A model generated the notes under the pieces. That model had not been told where the DNA came from, did not search any database, and saw only the letters and a program-made list of their open reading frames with translations. Of a stretch of 64,000 nt of DNA, positions 16,183 through 23,319 are shown one piece after another (the stretch's first letter is position 1; every line of letters starts with the position of its first letter). Source of the DNA: Planctomycetota bacterium (GTDB taxonomy: Bacteria; Planctomycetota; UBA1135; GCA-002686595); contig JADLBP010000211.1 in NCBI GenBank assembly GCA_020847695.1, forward strand, positions 1 through 64,000. Direction: 5' to 3'. A program made the position numbers and the translations under genes.

Positions 16183-18158
16183 TGTCCGAGCGTCAGATCC
16201 ATCGTGACCTCTTGGCCTTCGATCACGTTGAACTGCTTCGTCGAGGCTTGCTGCTCGGCGATCGCCTGGAACGGATCGGCCGCGCCCGCGTTGTTGCGGC
16301 TCGCGGAGATCTGGTAGTTGCCCGCGGGCACGTGGTCGATGAAGTAGCGCCCTTCACCGTCGGTGCGCGCATCGAACGTCACGATCGTGCCGTCGGTGAT
16401 CGCGAGGTGCACCATGCCGCGGACCACGGGTTGCCCGGCTTGGTCGAAGACCTTGCCGCTGACCTTGCCGCCGCCCTTCATCGTGATCGAGCCGGCGTTG
16501 ACGACCTGGCCTTCGATCACGCGCAGGCTCGGCACGAGCGTGCGGGTGTAGCTCGGGTGCGTGATCTCGAGCTGGTAGTCGGTCGGCGCGAGCATCTTGA
16601 GCTCGAAGTTGCCGTCGCGGTCCGTGCGCACCTTGCGGCGGGTCGCGCCGGAGCTGATCAGGTTGCCGAACAGCGGGTCGTTGATGTCGTCGAGGCCGGC
16701 GTCGAACGAGCCGACGACCGCGCCCTTGATCGGGTTGCCGGTCGGATCGACCAGTTTGCCGCGGATCGTGCCGCCCTGGTTGACGCGGATCGTCAGGTTG
16801 ATGGTCGCTTGGTTCTCGACGACGGTGAACTTCTCCGAGAGCGCGGTGGCGTAGCCCGGCGCCTCGATCGCGACGACGTACGTGCCCTTGTCGAAGTTGC
16901 AGACGGTGAACGAACCGTCGGCGCTCTCGAAGCTCTCGTCGAGCCCGAGGTTCTCGAGGAAGCTCGCGGCATCCGCGCCGTCGCCCGCGCGCTTCGGCGA
17001 GACGGTGAACGCGCGCACCGGGTTGCCGGCGCCGTCGACCACGCGACCGCTGACCGCGGTGCGCGGACGCATCTCGACCGGGATGTTCATGTCGCCGACT
17101 TGGACGCGGTTCATCCGGAGCTGGCTGTAGCAGTCGAGCTCGACCTGCAGCATGTACGAGCCCTGCTGGAGGTTCTCGACCAGGAACGAGCCGTCTTCGC
17201 CGGAGATCGCCTCTCCGCGGGAGCTCGACGTCGCGTTGAAGGTCATCGCGACGACCTTCGCGCCCTTGAGCGGTTGGTTGGTGCCCTGGACGAGCACGCG
17301 GCCGCCGAGCGGGAAGCCGGGCGACAGGCGCACTTCCTTGTCCTGCACGTCGTCGGACGAGCCCTTGAAGAGCACGTTGGACACGATCATCGTGCCGTAG
17401 CCCGGCGCGGAGACCGTCAGGTTGCGCGGGCCGCCGGCGACGTTCTTGAACTCGAAGTGGCCGGTGTTGTCCGCCTTGGTCGACATGCGATCGGGCGACT
17501 TCGGATCGCCGGTCAGCACGTACGCGGAGTCGAGGTGCAGCTCGGCGCCCGGAACCGAGTTGCCGCTGTCGTCGACGACCGTGCCGGTGAGCACCGAGCC
17601 CTGGCGCAGGATCGCGTCCGGAGCGCGCGACTCGCCTTCCTCGCGCACGCCGACGTTGGACTCCTGGGTCGGGCTGAAGTCGGGGTGCGTCGCGAGGATG
17701 TAGTAGTTGCGGCGCGGCTCGAGGTTCTTGAAGCGGTATTGTCCCGCCGCGTCGGTGGTGGTCGAGATCGCCTTGCCCTTCGGCTTGTCGATCCCCATGA
17801 AGAACTCGGATGCGAGCTCTTCTCCCATGAACGCGTTCTCGCTGATCTTGACCGTCGCGTTGGCGACCGGGCGCGCTTGATCGTCGAGCACCGAGCCGAC
17901 CAGCAGCGTCGCGCGGTCCGCGGGCGCTGCGTCGACCGGTTGGCCGTTGACCTCGGGCGCCGACGTCACCGTGCGGTTCGCTTCCTCGGCCTGGGCGGGC
18001 GTCTCGATTTTCGCGCCGGAGGGCGACTTCACGGGCTCGGCCGCGGTGTTGGTCGGCACCGCGACGCCGGTGCCTTGGTCCTTGGAACCGGAGCGGAAGG
18101 CGAAGAAGAGCGCCGCGAGGCCGGCGAGGACGAGGAGGAGGACGAGAAGCGGTTTCAT
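16179..18158 (-). CDS. Membrane-anchored carboxypeptidase-regulatory-like repeat protein
   Basis: The 659-residue protein has an N-terminal signal anchor (MKPLLVLLLVLAGLAALFF) and a low-complexity linker. At least six beta-sandwich repeats of the CarboxypepD_reg type follow. Each repeat shows the phrase G-x-V-x-D-x-x-G-x-P-V with a later D-x-x-G-x-F/Y-x-F/V, for example GSVLDDQARPVANATVKI, GRVVDGAGNPVRAFTV and GKVFDQAGQPVVRGMV. Such repeats are common in planctomycete surface proteins and bind partners or polymers; no enzyme domain is attached. ATG 18158 begins the anchor; nine residues further upstream are possible. Its stop overlaps the start of the SprT-like gene. Confidence 0.85.
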   Translation of the reverse strand: MKPLLVLLLVLAGLAALFFAFRSGSKDQGTGVAVPTNTAAEPVKSPSGAKIETPAQAEEANRTVTSAPEVNGQPVDAAPADRATLLVGSVLDDQARPVANATVKISENAFMGEELASEFFMGIDKPKGKAISTTTDAAGQYRFKNLEPRRNYYILATHPDFSPTQESNVGVREEGESRAPDAILRQGSVLTGTVVDDSGNSVPGAELHLDSAYVLTGDPKSPDRMSTKADNTGHFEFKNVAGGPRNLTVSAPGYGTMIVSNVLFKGSSDDVQDKEVRLSPGFPLGGRVLVQGTNQPLKGAKVVAMTFNATSSSRGEAISGEDGSFLVENLQQGSYMLQVELDCYSQLRMNRVQVGDMNIPVEMRPRTAVSGRVVDGAGNPVRAFTVSPKRAGDGADAASFLENLGLDESFESADGSFTVCNFDKGTYVVAIEAPGYATALSEKFTVVENQATINLTIRVNQGGTIRGKLVDPTGNPIKGAVVGSFDAGLDDINDPLFGNLISSGATRRKVRTDRDGNFELKMLAPTDYQLEITHPSYTRTLVPSLRVIEGQVVNAGSITMKGGGKVSGKVFDQAGQPVVRGMVHLAITDGTIVTFDARTDGEGRYFIDHVPAGNYQISASRNNAGAADPFQAIAEQQASTKQFNVIEGQEVTMDLTLGH

Positions 18159-18309
18159 GGTTCGATGGGGTGTCTCTAGAGGCACGCGGCGAGCCGCGTT
18201 CGTGGGAGCCCGTCCGTTGGGGACAGACTCCTGCGAGAGCGTCTGGACGATCGGAAGCGCGGCAGTATTCCCGAAGGCTTACACCTTTGCGAGCCCGCGC
18301 GGCGTCGCG

Positions 18310-18861
18310 TCAGGACGCCGAGGTCTTGCCCGCGGGGGTGGCTTGGGCTTCGGGATCGAGCTCGGGGCCGGGCCAGAGCGACTCCAGCCAGATCTGCGAC
18401 CCGAGGAAGTACGCGAAGATCAGCAGCTCGAAGTCGACCTTGCGGAAGACGTCGATCCGCGCGTGGCGGGTGAGCGGGTTGCCGTGGATCCGGGCCATCT
18501 CGCCGGTCTTGGGGGCCTGCAGGCTCCAACCGAAGCGCAGGCCGTCGAGCGGGACCAGGCGCAGCGGCTTGTTGCCGGTGTGGACGTTGATCTCGCGCTT
18601 CAGGATGCTCCAGCGCAGCGACGAGCCCAGCCACTCGCGGCCCTCGGTCCAGACCGAGAACTGGCCGCGCAGGATCCCGGGGTCGCGGCGGAAGGTCAGC
18701 ACTTCGCCCTTTTCGGGCCGGTAGGAGCCGCTCTCGACGACGCCGGTGCCGCCGCGGTGCACGGTCAGGACTCCGAGCGTCCCGGTCGCGTTCGCGACGC
18801 GGTGCCGGGTGTTCCACAGGCCGGAGGCCTGGACGGTGTAGCTGGCGATCGGTTCGGCCAT
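18310..18861 (-). CDS. Conserved-looking protein of unknown function
   Basis: The 183-residue cytoplasmic protein reads like a compact beta-rich domain: alternating hydrophobics in SYTVQASGLWNTRHRVAN, GVLTVHRGG, GQFSVWTEGREW and NKPLRLVP, then two helices near the C-terminus (RKVDFELLIFAYFLGSQIW). The pattern is reminiscent of LURP/scramblase-like beta barrels with a C-terminal helix, but this is only an impression. There is no signal peptide. It sits alone between the regulatory-repeat protein and the cysteine desulfurase, in the same direction as both. Good codon structure and sequence complexity make it a real gene; its function is unknown. Confidence 0.7.
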   Translation of the reverse strand: MAEPIASYTVQASGLWNTRHRVANATGTLGVLTVHRGGTGVVESGSYRPEKGEVLTFRRDPGILRGQFSVWTEGREWLGSSLRWSILKREINVHTGNKPLRLVPLDGLRFGWSLQAPKTGEMARIHGNPLTRHARIDVFRKVDFELLIFAYFLGSQIWLESLWPGPELDPEAQATPAGKTSAS

Positions 18862-18934
18862 GGGGGCGAGTAAATCTACTGCGCGGAGGTCGCACCCGGC
18901 GAGGGCGCGGGCGCTTTCGGGTGGAAAAGGAGGT

Positions 18935-20092
18935 TCAGCCCGGGCTCGCGCCGAGCAGGCTGCGCAGGTCTCGGACGGCCTGGGCGACGAGCTCCGCAGC
19001 CTCGTCGACCTCGGCCTCGGTGGTGTAGCGCGAGAGCGAGAGCCGCAGGCTCGACGACGCCTCCGCGGGTGTCTTGCCCAGCGCGAGCAGCACGTGCGAC
19101 GGCGCGTGGGTGCCCGACGAGCACGCGGAGCCGCTGGAGGCGCACACGCCGGCTTCGGAGAGCGCGAGCACGAGCGCCTCGCCGGAGACGTCGCCGAAGA
19201 CGAGCTGGGTGGTGTTCGGCGTGCGCGCGATCGACGCCGCGGCGATCTCGAGCGGCCCGAGTCGTTCCACGAGGCGCGTTTCGAGTCGATGGCGCAGCGC
19301 CGCGACCGCGTTCGGTCCGCCGGACGCGAGCCACGTGCGCGCGAGCTCGGCGGCCGCGCCGAGGCCGACGATGCCGAGCACGTTCTCCGTGCCCGCGCGC
19401 CGATCGCTCTCCTGGCCGCCGCCGCGGATCAGCGGCTCGAACGGGCTCTCGCGGCGCACCCAGAGCGCGCCGACGCCCTTCGGCCCGTGGAACTTGTGCG
19501 CGCTGAGCGACAGGTAGTCGATCGGGAGATCGCGCAGCGCGATCGGGAGCTTGCCGACCGCTTGGACCGCGTCGACGTGGAACCGGATGCCGAGCTCGCG
19601 ACAGCGCTTGCCGATCGCCGCGACATCGTGCACCGCGCCGGTCTCGTTGTTCGCCCACATCACGCTGACCAGCGCGCATCGCTCGTCGAGACCCGCGAGC
19701 AACCGCTCGACCTCGAGCGCGCCACTCGGCGCGACCTCCGCGCGCACGACCGTGAAGCCCTCGCGCGCGAGCGCGGCGCTCGGCTCGAGCACCGCGGCGT
19801 GCTCGACCGCGCTGGTGATCACGCGCCGGCGCTCGGGCGACGCGAAGCGTGCTTGGTGCAGGGCGAGGTGGTTCGCTTCGGTCGCGCCGGACGTGAAGAC
19901 GAGCTCGCTCGCGTGCCGCGCACCGAGCAATCGCGCGAGAGACGCACGCGCGGCGCCGACCGCTTCCAGCGCCTCGTCGCCGAAACGGTGGAGGCTCGAC
20001 GGATTGCCCCAGCGCTCGGTGAGCCACGGCTGCATCGCCTGCGCCACCTCCGGCGCGATCCGCGTCGTGGCGTTGTTGTCGAGGTAGATCAT
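18935..20092 (-). CDS. Cysteine desulfurase (NifS/IscS family)
   Basis: The 385-residue PLP enzyme removes sulfur from cysteine for iron-sulfur clusters or thio-modified tRNA. Seen: N-terminal YLDNNATT, PLP-contacting TSGATEANHLA, EHAA at 97-100, HVDAVQAVGK, the PLP lysine in SAHKFHGPKG (Lys200), and the persulfide cysteine in SGSACSSG (Cys324). Length and motif order match the NifS/IscS class; the GSACSSGT loop favours the IscS/NifS rather than SufS type. No scaffold gene (iscU/nifU) is adjacent. The MerR-type gene lies 30 bp upstream on the same strand, so the two probably form an operon and the regulator may control sulfur or cluster supply. Confidence 0.93.
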   Translation of the reverse strand: MIYLDNNATTRIAPEVAQAMQPWLTERWGNPSSLHRFGDEALEAVGAARASLARLLGARHASELVFTSGATEANHLALHQARFASPERRRVITSAVEHAAVLEPSAALAREGFTVVRAEVAPSGALEVERLLAGLDERCALVSVMWANNETGAVHDVAAIGKRCRELGIRFHVDAVQAVGKLPIALRDLPIDYLSLSAHKFHGPKGVGALWVRRESPFEPLIRGGGQESDRRAGTENVLGIVGLGAAAELARTWLASGGPNAVAALRHRLETRLVERLGPLEIAAASIARTPNTTQLVFGDVSGEALVLALSEAGVCASSGSACSSGTHAPSHVLLALGKTPAEASSSLRLSLSRYTTEAEVDEAAELVAQAVRDLRSLLGASPG

Positions 20093-20122
20093 CGCACGCT
20101 GGCGCCGGTGGCGCGCGTCGGC

Positions 20123-20620
20123 TCAGAAGAGCGCGCTGATCGTCTCCGGCAGCGGCAAGCCGGTGGTTGTGCACGGCTCGCAGAAGTTGTTGTCCGACTG
20201 CGGCGCGTGGCGGCAGCTCTCGCAGTCGTGCAGCTTCGCGAGCGCCTTGGCGATGCCCGCGCGCTGTTCCTCGAGCGCGCGCACGCGCTCGGAGAGCAAA
20301 CGATCCTGTTCGTGCAACGCCTGGCGGACGCGCGTCAGGAACTTCTCGCGATCGTCGACGACCTCGCGGGTCGCCATCAGCTCGCGGATGCGATCGAGGT
20401 TGAGCCCGAGGCTCTGCAGGTCCCGGATCATGTTGAGCCGGTTGAGCTGCGTGCGGCGGTAGTAGCGGAAGCCGCCTTGGCTGCGCGACGCGGGCTCGAG
20501 CAAGCCGAGCTCTTCGTAGTAGCGCAGAGTGCGCAGATTCGTCCCCGCGACGCGGGCGAAGTCACCGATCTTCAGGAGTTCGTGAGCGTCGTTCATCGGT
20601 GTCGTCGTCGCGTTGGACAT
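20123..20620 (-). CDS. MerR-family regulator with two CxxC pairs
   Basis: The 165-residue protein has the MerR winged helix at about residues 16-55 (IGDFARVAGTNLRTLRYYEELGLL, wing GGFRYYRR) and a dimerising coiled coil at about 85-130. The C-terminal tail carries Cys133-x-x-Cys136 and Cys147-x-x-Cys150. Four cysteines in two pairs could hold a zinc ion or an iron-sulfur cluster; their spacing differs from the SoxR cluster motif. With a cysteine desulfurase 30 bp downstream, a cluster- or metal-sensing role is an attractive inference. Two starts are possible: ATG 20620 or ATG 20596. An inverted repeat lies upstream. Confidence 0.88.
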   Translation of the reverse strand: MSNATTTPMNDAHELLKIGDFARVAGTNLRTLRYYEELGLLEPASRSQGGFRYYRRTQLNRLNMIRDLQSLGLNLDRIRELMATREVVDDREKFLTRVRQALHEQDRLLSERVRALEEQRAGIAKALAKLHDCESCRHAPQSDNNFCEPCTTTGLPLPETISALF

Positions 20621-20654
20621 CGCGGGTGGGGGGAGGGCAAGCTCCGAAGCGTTT

Positions 20655-20685
20655 GGAGGCTGACGTTTGCGCTAGCTTAGCCTCC
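20655..20685 (-). promoter_or_regulatory. Inverted repeat upstream of the MerR gene, possible operator
   Basis: GGAGGCT (20655-20661) and AGCCTCC (20679-20685) are perfect inverted repeats separated by 17 bp, 35 bp before the MerR start. MerR operators are dyads within promoters, but usual arms are closer together. An autoregulatory site or an mRNA hairpin are both possible. Confidence 0.35.
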
Positions 20686-20784
20686 GTCGGCGCCGCGTGT
20701 CGTGCACCGGCGCTCGGGTGCGCGAAGTTCCCCTGGAACCGCGCTGCAACGGCCCTGGCGGGCGCTTGCGGCCTTGGGTTTCGC

Positions 20785-20812
20785 TTGAGACTGCGTCCGA
20801 CCGAACTAAGGT
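20785..20812 (+). promoter_or_regulatory. Candidate promoter for the membrane zinc protease
   Basis: TTGAGA at 20785-20790 and TAAGGT at 20807-20812 are separated by 16 bp and lie 67 bp before ATG 20880. They match the sigma-70 pattern only partly. Confidence 0.35.
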
Positions 20813-20879
20813 GGCGCGCTCTCGGACCGGCCCGGACTCTCACGTCAAGGGCGGCCGAACCCGCGCTGAGGAGACCGAC

Positions 20880-21587
20880 ATGTTCTTCCCGTTCGACCCG
20901 CTCCAGATGATCATCACCGCGCCCGCGCTGGTCTTCAGCCTGTGGGCGCAGTGGAAGGTGCAGAGCACCTTCAAGCACTACTCGACCCAGGGCGTGCGCA
21001 CCGGCATGACCGGCGCGCAAGCCGCGGCCGCGGTGCTGCGCACCGGCGGCGTGCAAGGGGTCGCGATCGAGCGCCACCAGGGCTTCCTGTCCGACCACTA
21101 CGATCCGAAGGCGAAGGCGCTGCGGCTGTCGCCCGACGTCCACGACGGTCGCTCGGTGTCGTCGATCGCCGTCGCCGCGCACGAAGCCGGGCATGCGATC
21201 CAAGACGCGGTCGGGTACACGCCGCTCGTGCTGCGTTCGAACCTCGTGCCGCTCTGCAACATCGGCAACCAGCTCTGGTTCCTGCCGTTCGTGATCGGCC
21301 TCTTCCTCGGGAGCTCGCCGCTCGGCCCGATGTTGATGTGGGCCGGCATCCTGATGTTCGCGGCGGTCGTCGTGTTCCAGCTCGTGACGCTGCCGACCGA
21401 GTTCAACGCGTCCAACCGCGCGAAGGCGGTGCTCGCCGGCGCCGGGATCGTGACGACGCAGGAAGAAGCAGCGGGCGTCAAGAAGGTGCTCGACGCGGCG
21501 GCGATGACGTACGTGGCGGCCGCGGCGGCCGGCGTGCTGCAGCTCGTCTACCTGATCTTCCGCGCGCAGGGCCGGCGCGACGAATAG
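20880..21587 (+). CDS. YugP-type membrane zinc metallopeptidase
   Basis: The 235-residue protein matches the neutral zinc metallopeptidase family that includes Bacillus YugP. The active site HEAGH is at residues 101-105, preceded by the family phrases MTGAQAAAAVL and HYDPKAKALRLS. Three to four hydrophobic segments (about 10-24, 128-175, and 205-228) place it in the membrane. Length is as usual for the family. The ATG has a GAGGAG site just upstream. It stands alone, divergent from the MerR gene, so it is unlikely to be functionally tied to neighbours. Substrates of this family are poorly known; membrane protein quality control is a common suggestion. Confidence 0.88.
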   Translation: MFFPFDPLQMIITAPALVFSLWAQWKVQSTFKHYSTQGVRTGMTGAQAAAAVLRTGGVQGVAIERHQGFLSDHYDPKAKALRLSPDVHDGRSVSSIAVAAHEAGHAIQDAVGYTPLVLRSNLVPLCNIGNQLWFLPFVIGLFLGSSPLGPMLMWAGILMFAAVVVFQLVTLPTEFNASNRAKAVLAGAGIVTTQEEAAGVKKVLDAAAMTYVAAAAAGVLQLVYLIFRAQGRRDE

Positions 21588-21680
21588 CGAGCCCGAGCTT
21601 CGTCGCTCACGCGGCCGCGCGGTCCTGTGGACCTCGCGGCCGCTTCGATTCCGGCGGACGGATCGGGTCGGGCCGCGGCG

Positions 21681-22406
21681 TCAATTCGGCCGGCGGATGC
21701 CGCACTGGTTCTCGAGCGTGTTGACGGTCTTGATCCCGAGCATGCCGCGGGTCGCGAGGAGCTTCTGCACGTACTCCGCGTTCAGCGGCTTGACGTGCCC
21801 GACCGAGTGCGCGAGGTAGAGGATCTTCGCCGTGTGCTCGATCATGTCGAGCTTCTTGTACGCGTCCATCAAGTTCTGACCGAGCGTCACCGAGCCGTGG
21901 TTCGTCATCACGACGGTGTCGGAGCACTTGAGGATGTTGCGGATCGACGCGGCGAGCTCGGGCGTGCCCGGCGTGCCGAAATCCGCGGTCGGGATCCCGC
22001 CGATCGTCACGATGATCTCCGGGATGAACGGCGCTTGCATGTCGATGCCGGCGATCGTCATCGCGACCGCGTGCGGCGGGTGCGCGTGGACGACCGCGCG
22101 CATCTCGGGCCGTTCCTCGTAGGCGGCGATGTGGATGCCCTTCTCCGACGACGCCGCGGGGCCGCCGTCGACGACCTCGCCGCGCATGTCGATGCGCGCG
22201 ACGTGGTGGGGCTCGAGGAAGCCCTTCATCGCGCCGGTCGGCGTGATCAGGATCGTGCCGTCGGCGAGCCGCGCCGAGATGTTCCCGTCGGCGCCGACGA
22301 TGTAGAAGCGGCTGTAGCAGAGCTTGCCGATCTCGCAGATCCCCTTGCGCAGCCGCGCTTCTTCGTCGGTCCAACCGCGCGCGCGCGCCATCTCCTCGAA
22401 GCTCAT
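21681..22406 (-). CDS. Class II aldolase/adducin-family protein (fuculose-phosphate aldolase-like)
   Basis: The 241-residue protein has the class II sugar-phosphate aldolase fold. GNIS at 41-44 binds phosphate, the loop SSEKG (Glu88) is present, and zinc ligands are in HAHPPH (His107, His109) and TNHG (His170). Enzymes of this family cleave fuculose- or rhamnulose-1-phosphate into lactaldehyde and dihydroxyacetone phosphate. In planctomycete and verrucomicrobial microcompartments this aldolase supplies the aldehyde to be enclosed. The start overlaps the stop of the preceding BMC-P gene (ATGA), so expression is tightly tied to shell proteins. Exact sugar specificity cannot be read from sequence. 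Confidence 0.9.
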   Translation of the reverse strand: MSFEEMARARGWTDEEARLRKGICEIGKLCYSRFYIVGADGNISARLADGTILITPTGAMKGFLEPHHVARIDMRGEVVDGGPAASSEKGIHIAAYEERPEMRAVVHAHPPHAVAMTIAGIDMQAPFIPEIIVTIGGIPTADFGTPGTPELAASIRNILKCSDTVVMTNHGSVTLGQNLMDAYKKLDMIEHTAKILYLAHSVGHVKPLNAEYVQKLLATRGMLGIKTVNTLENQCGIRRPN

Positions 22407-22720
22407 GCCTGTCCCTCGCGTTTCGTCGTGCGGTGGTCGTAGACGCGGCCGCGTTCGAGTTCCACGTAGTCGACGACACCGAGCACGACGGTCTTCACCG
22501 CGCCTTCGGGGTCCTTGAAGATGCCGCGCGCGCCGCTGCCTTCGTCGAGGCAGAGCACGCGATCGCCGACGCCCGCCTGCGCCTTGTCGATCGCGATCCG
22601 CGTCTTGCCGGTGCGGCGACCGTCGGGCGTCAGCGTGCGCACGATGAGGAGCTTCTGCCCGTTCAGGATCGGGATCTGCACCGGGCTGACGACCGTGCCG
22701 AGGACTTCGCCGAGGAACAT
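22403..22720 (-). CDS. BMC-P vertex protein (EutN/CcmL family), third copy in the operon
   Basis: The 105-residue protein has the EutN/CcmL beta-barrel pattern: GEVLGTVVSPVQIPILNGQKLLIV at the N-terminus, then IAIDKAQAGVGDRVLCLDEGSGAR and the final VVDYVEL strand. Proteins of this family form pentamers that close the vertices of bacterial microcompartments. This copy has an extra charged tail of about 15 residues (VYDHRTTKREGQA) compared with its neighbours, which could contact cargo. It starts 3 bp after the stop of the second copy and ends in an ATGA overlap with the aldolase. Confidence 0.92.
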   Translation of the reverse strand: MFLGEVLGTVVSPVQIPILNGQKLLIVRTLTPDGRRTGKTRIAIDKAQAGVGDRVLCLDEGSGARGIFKDPEGAVKTVVLGVVDYVELERGRVYDHRTTKREGQA

Positions 22721-22723
22721 CGC

Positions 22724-23020
22724 TCAACCCTTCGGCGTGCGGCCGATGTGCACGCCCTTGGAGACCGCTTGCTCGACGAAGCCGATGATCGCCGCGTCGA
22801 CCGGCACGAACTTCACCGGGCACGCGAGCGCCGCCTCGCGTCCGTCGACGTAGTGCACGAGATCTCCGGGCCCGGTCGACACCGCGGCGCACGCGACGAG
22901 CTGTCCGCCCATCGGCTTGCCGTCCTCGTCGAGCGGCTGGATCCACTGCAGCGCGACCCCTTCGAGGCCCTTGTACTTGTGCGACGCGACGACGCGTCCG
23001 GTCACGCGAGCGAGGTACAT
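22724..23020 (-). CDS. BMC-P vertex protein (EutN/CcmL family), second copy in the operon
   Basis: This 98-residue member of the pentameric shell family shows YLARVTGRVVASHKYKGLEGVALQWIQPLD at the N-terminal half (read in parts), then AVSTGPGDLVHYVDG and the closing strand VPVDAAIIGFVEQ. It is clearly diverged from the other two copies, so the three paralogues probably fill different vertices rather than being recent duplicates. Two bases separate it from the first copy and three from the third; all are read from one transcript. Confidence 0.92.
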   Translation of the reverse strand: MYLARVTGRVVASHKYKGLEGVALQWIQPLDEDGKPMGGQLVACAAVSTGPGDLVHYVDGREAALACPVKFVPVDAAIIGFVEQAVSKGVHIGRTPKG

Positions 23021-23022
23021 GC

Positions 23023-23316
23023 TCAGGCCCACTTCTCGTAGACGTTCGCGCCGCCGAGGTCCCACGAGTCGACGATCGCCATGATCACCGCGTCGATCGG
23101 ACGGCCTTCGGTGAGCTCGGTCTGGCGCGCGCTCGAGCCGGTCGCGTAGAGCACCATGTCGCCCGGTCCGGCCTGCACCGAGTCCACCGCGACGACGTAT
23201 TGGTCGACGGGCTTGTTCTCGTGGTTGTGCACCTGCACGACCAAGAGCTTCTTCCCTTCGAGCTTCTCGTCCTTGCGCGTGGAGACCACGCTTCCGACCA
23301 CACGACCGATCAACAT
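23023..23316 (-). CDS. BMC-P vertex protein (EutN/CcmL family), first copy in the operon
   Basis: This 97-residue protein shows the canonical family start MLIGRVVGSVVSTRKDEKLE, then KLLVVQVHNHE, AVDSVQAGPGDMVLYATGSSAR and DAVIMAIVDSW. These correspond to the OB-like barrel of pentameric microcompartment vertex proteins. Three such genes with a class II aldolase match the planctomycete/verrucomicrobial (PVM) type locus. However, no hexameric shell protein gene (BMC-H) is seen beside it. Only 3 bp lie between its start and the stop of the SurA-like gene. Confidence 0.93.
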   Translation of the reverse strand: MLIGRVVGSVVSTRKDEKLEGKKLLVVQVHNHENKPVDQYVVAVDSVQAGPGDMVLYATGSSARQTELTEGRPIDAVIMAIVDSWDLGGANVYEKWA

Positions 23317-23319
23317 CGT

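Noticed and set aside
20655-20685. Typical MerR operator
   Set aside because: Arms are 17 bp apart, wider than usual MerR dyads, so only a tentative regulatory label is given.
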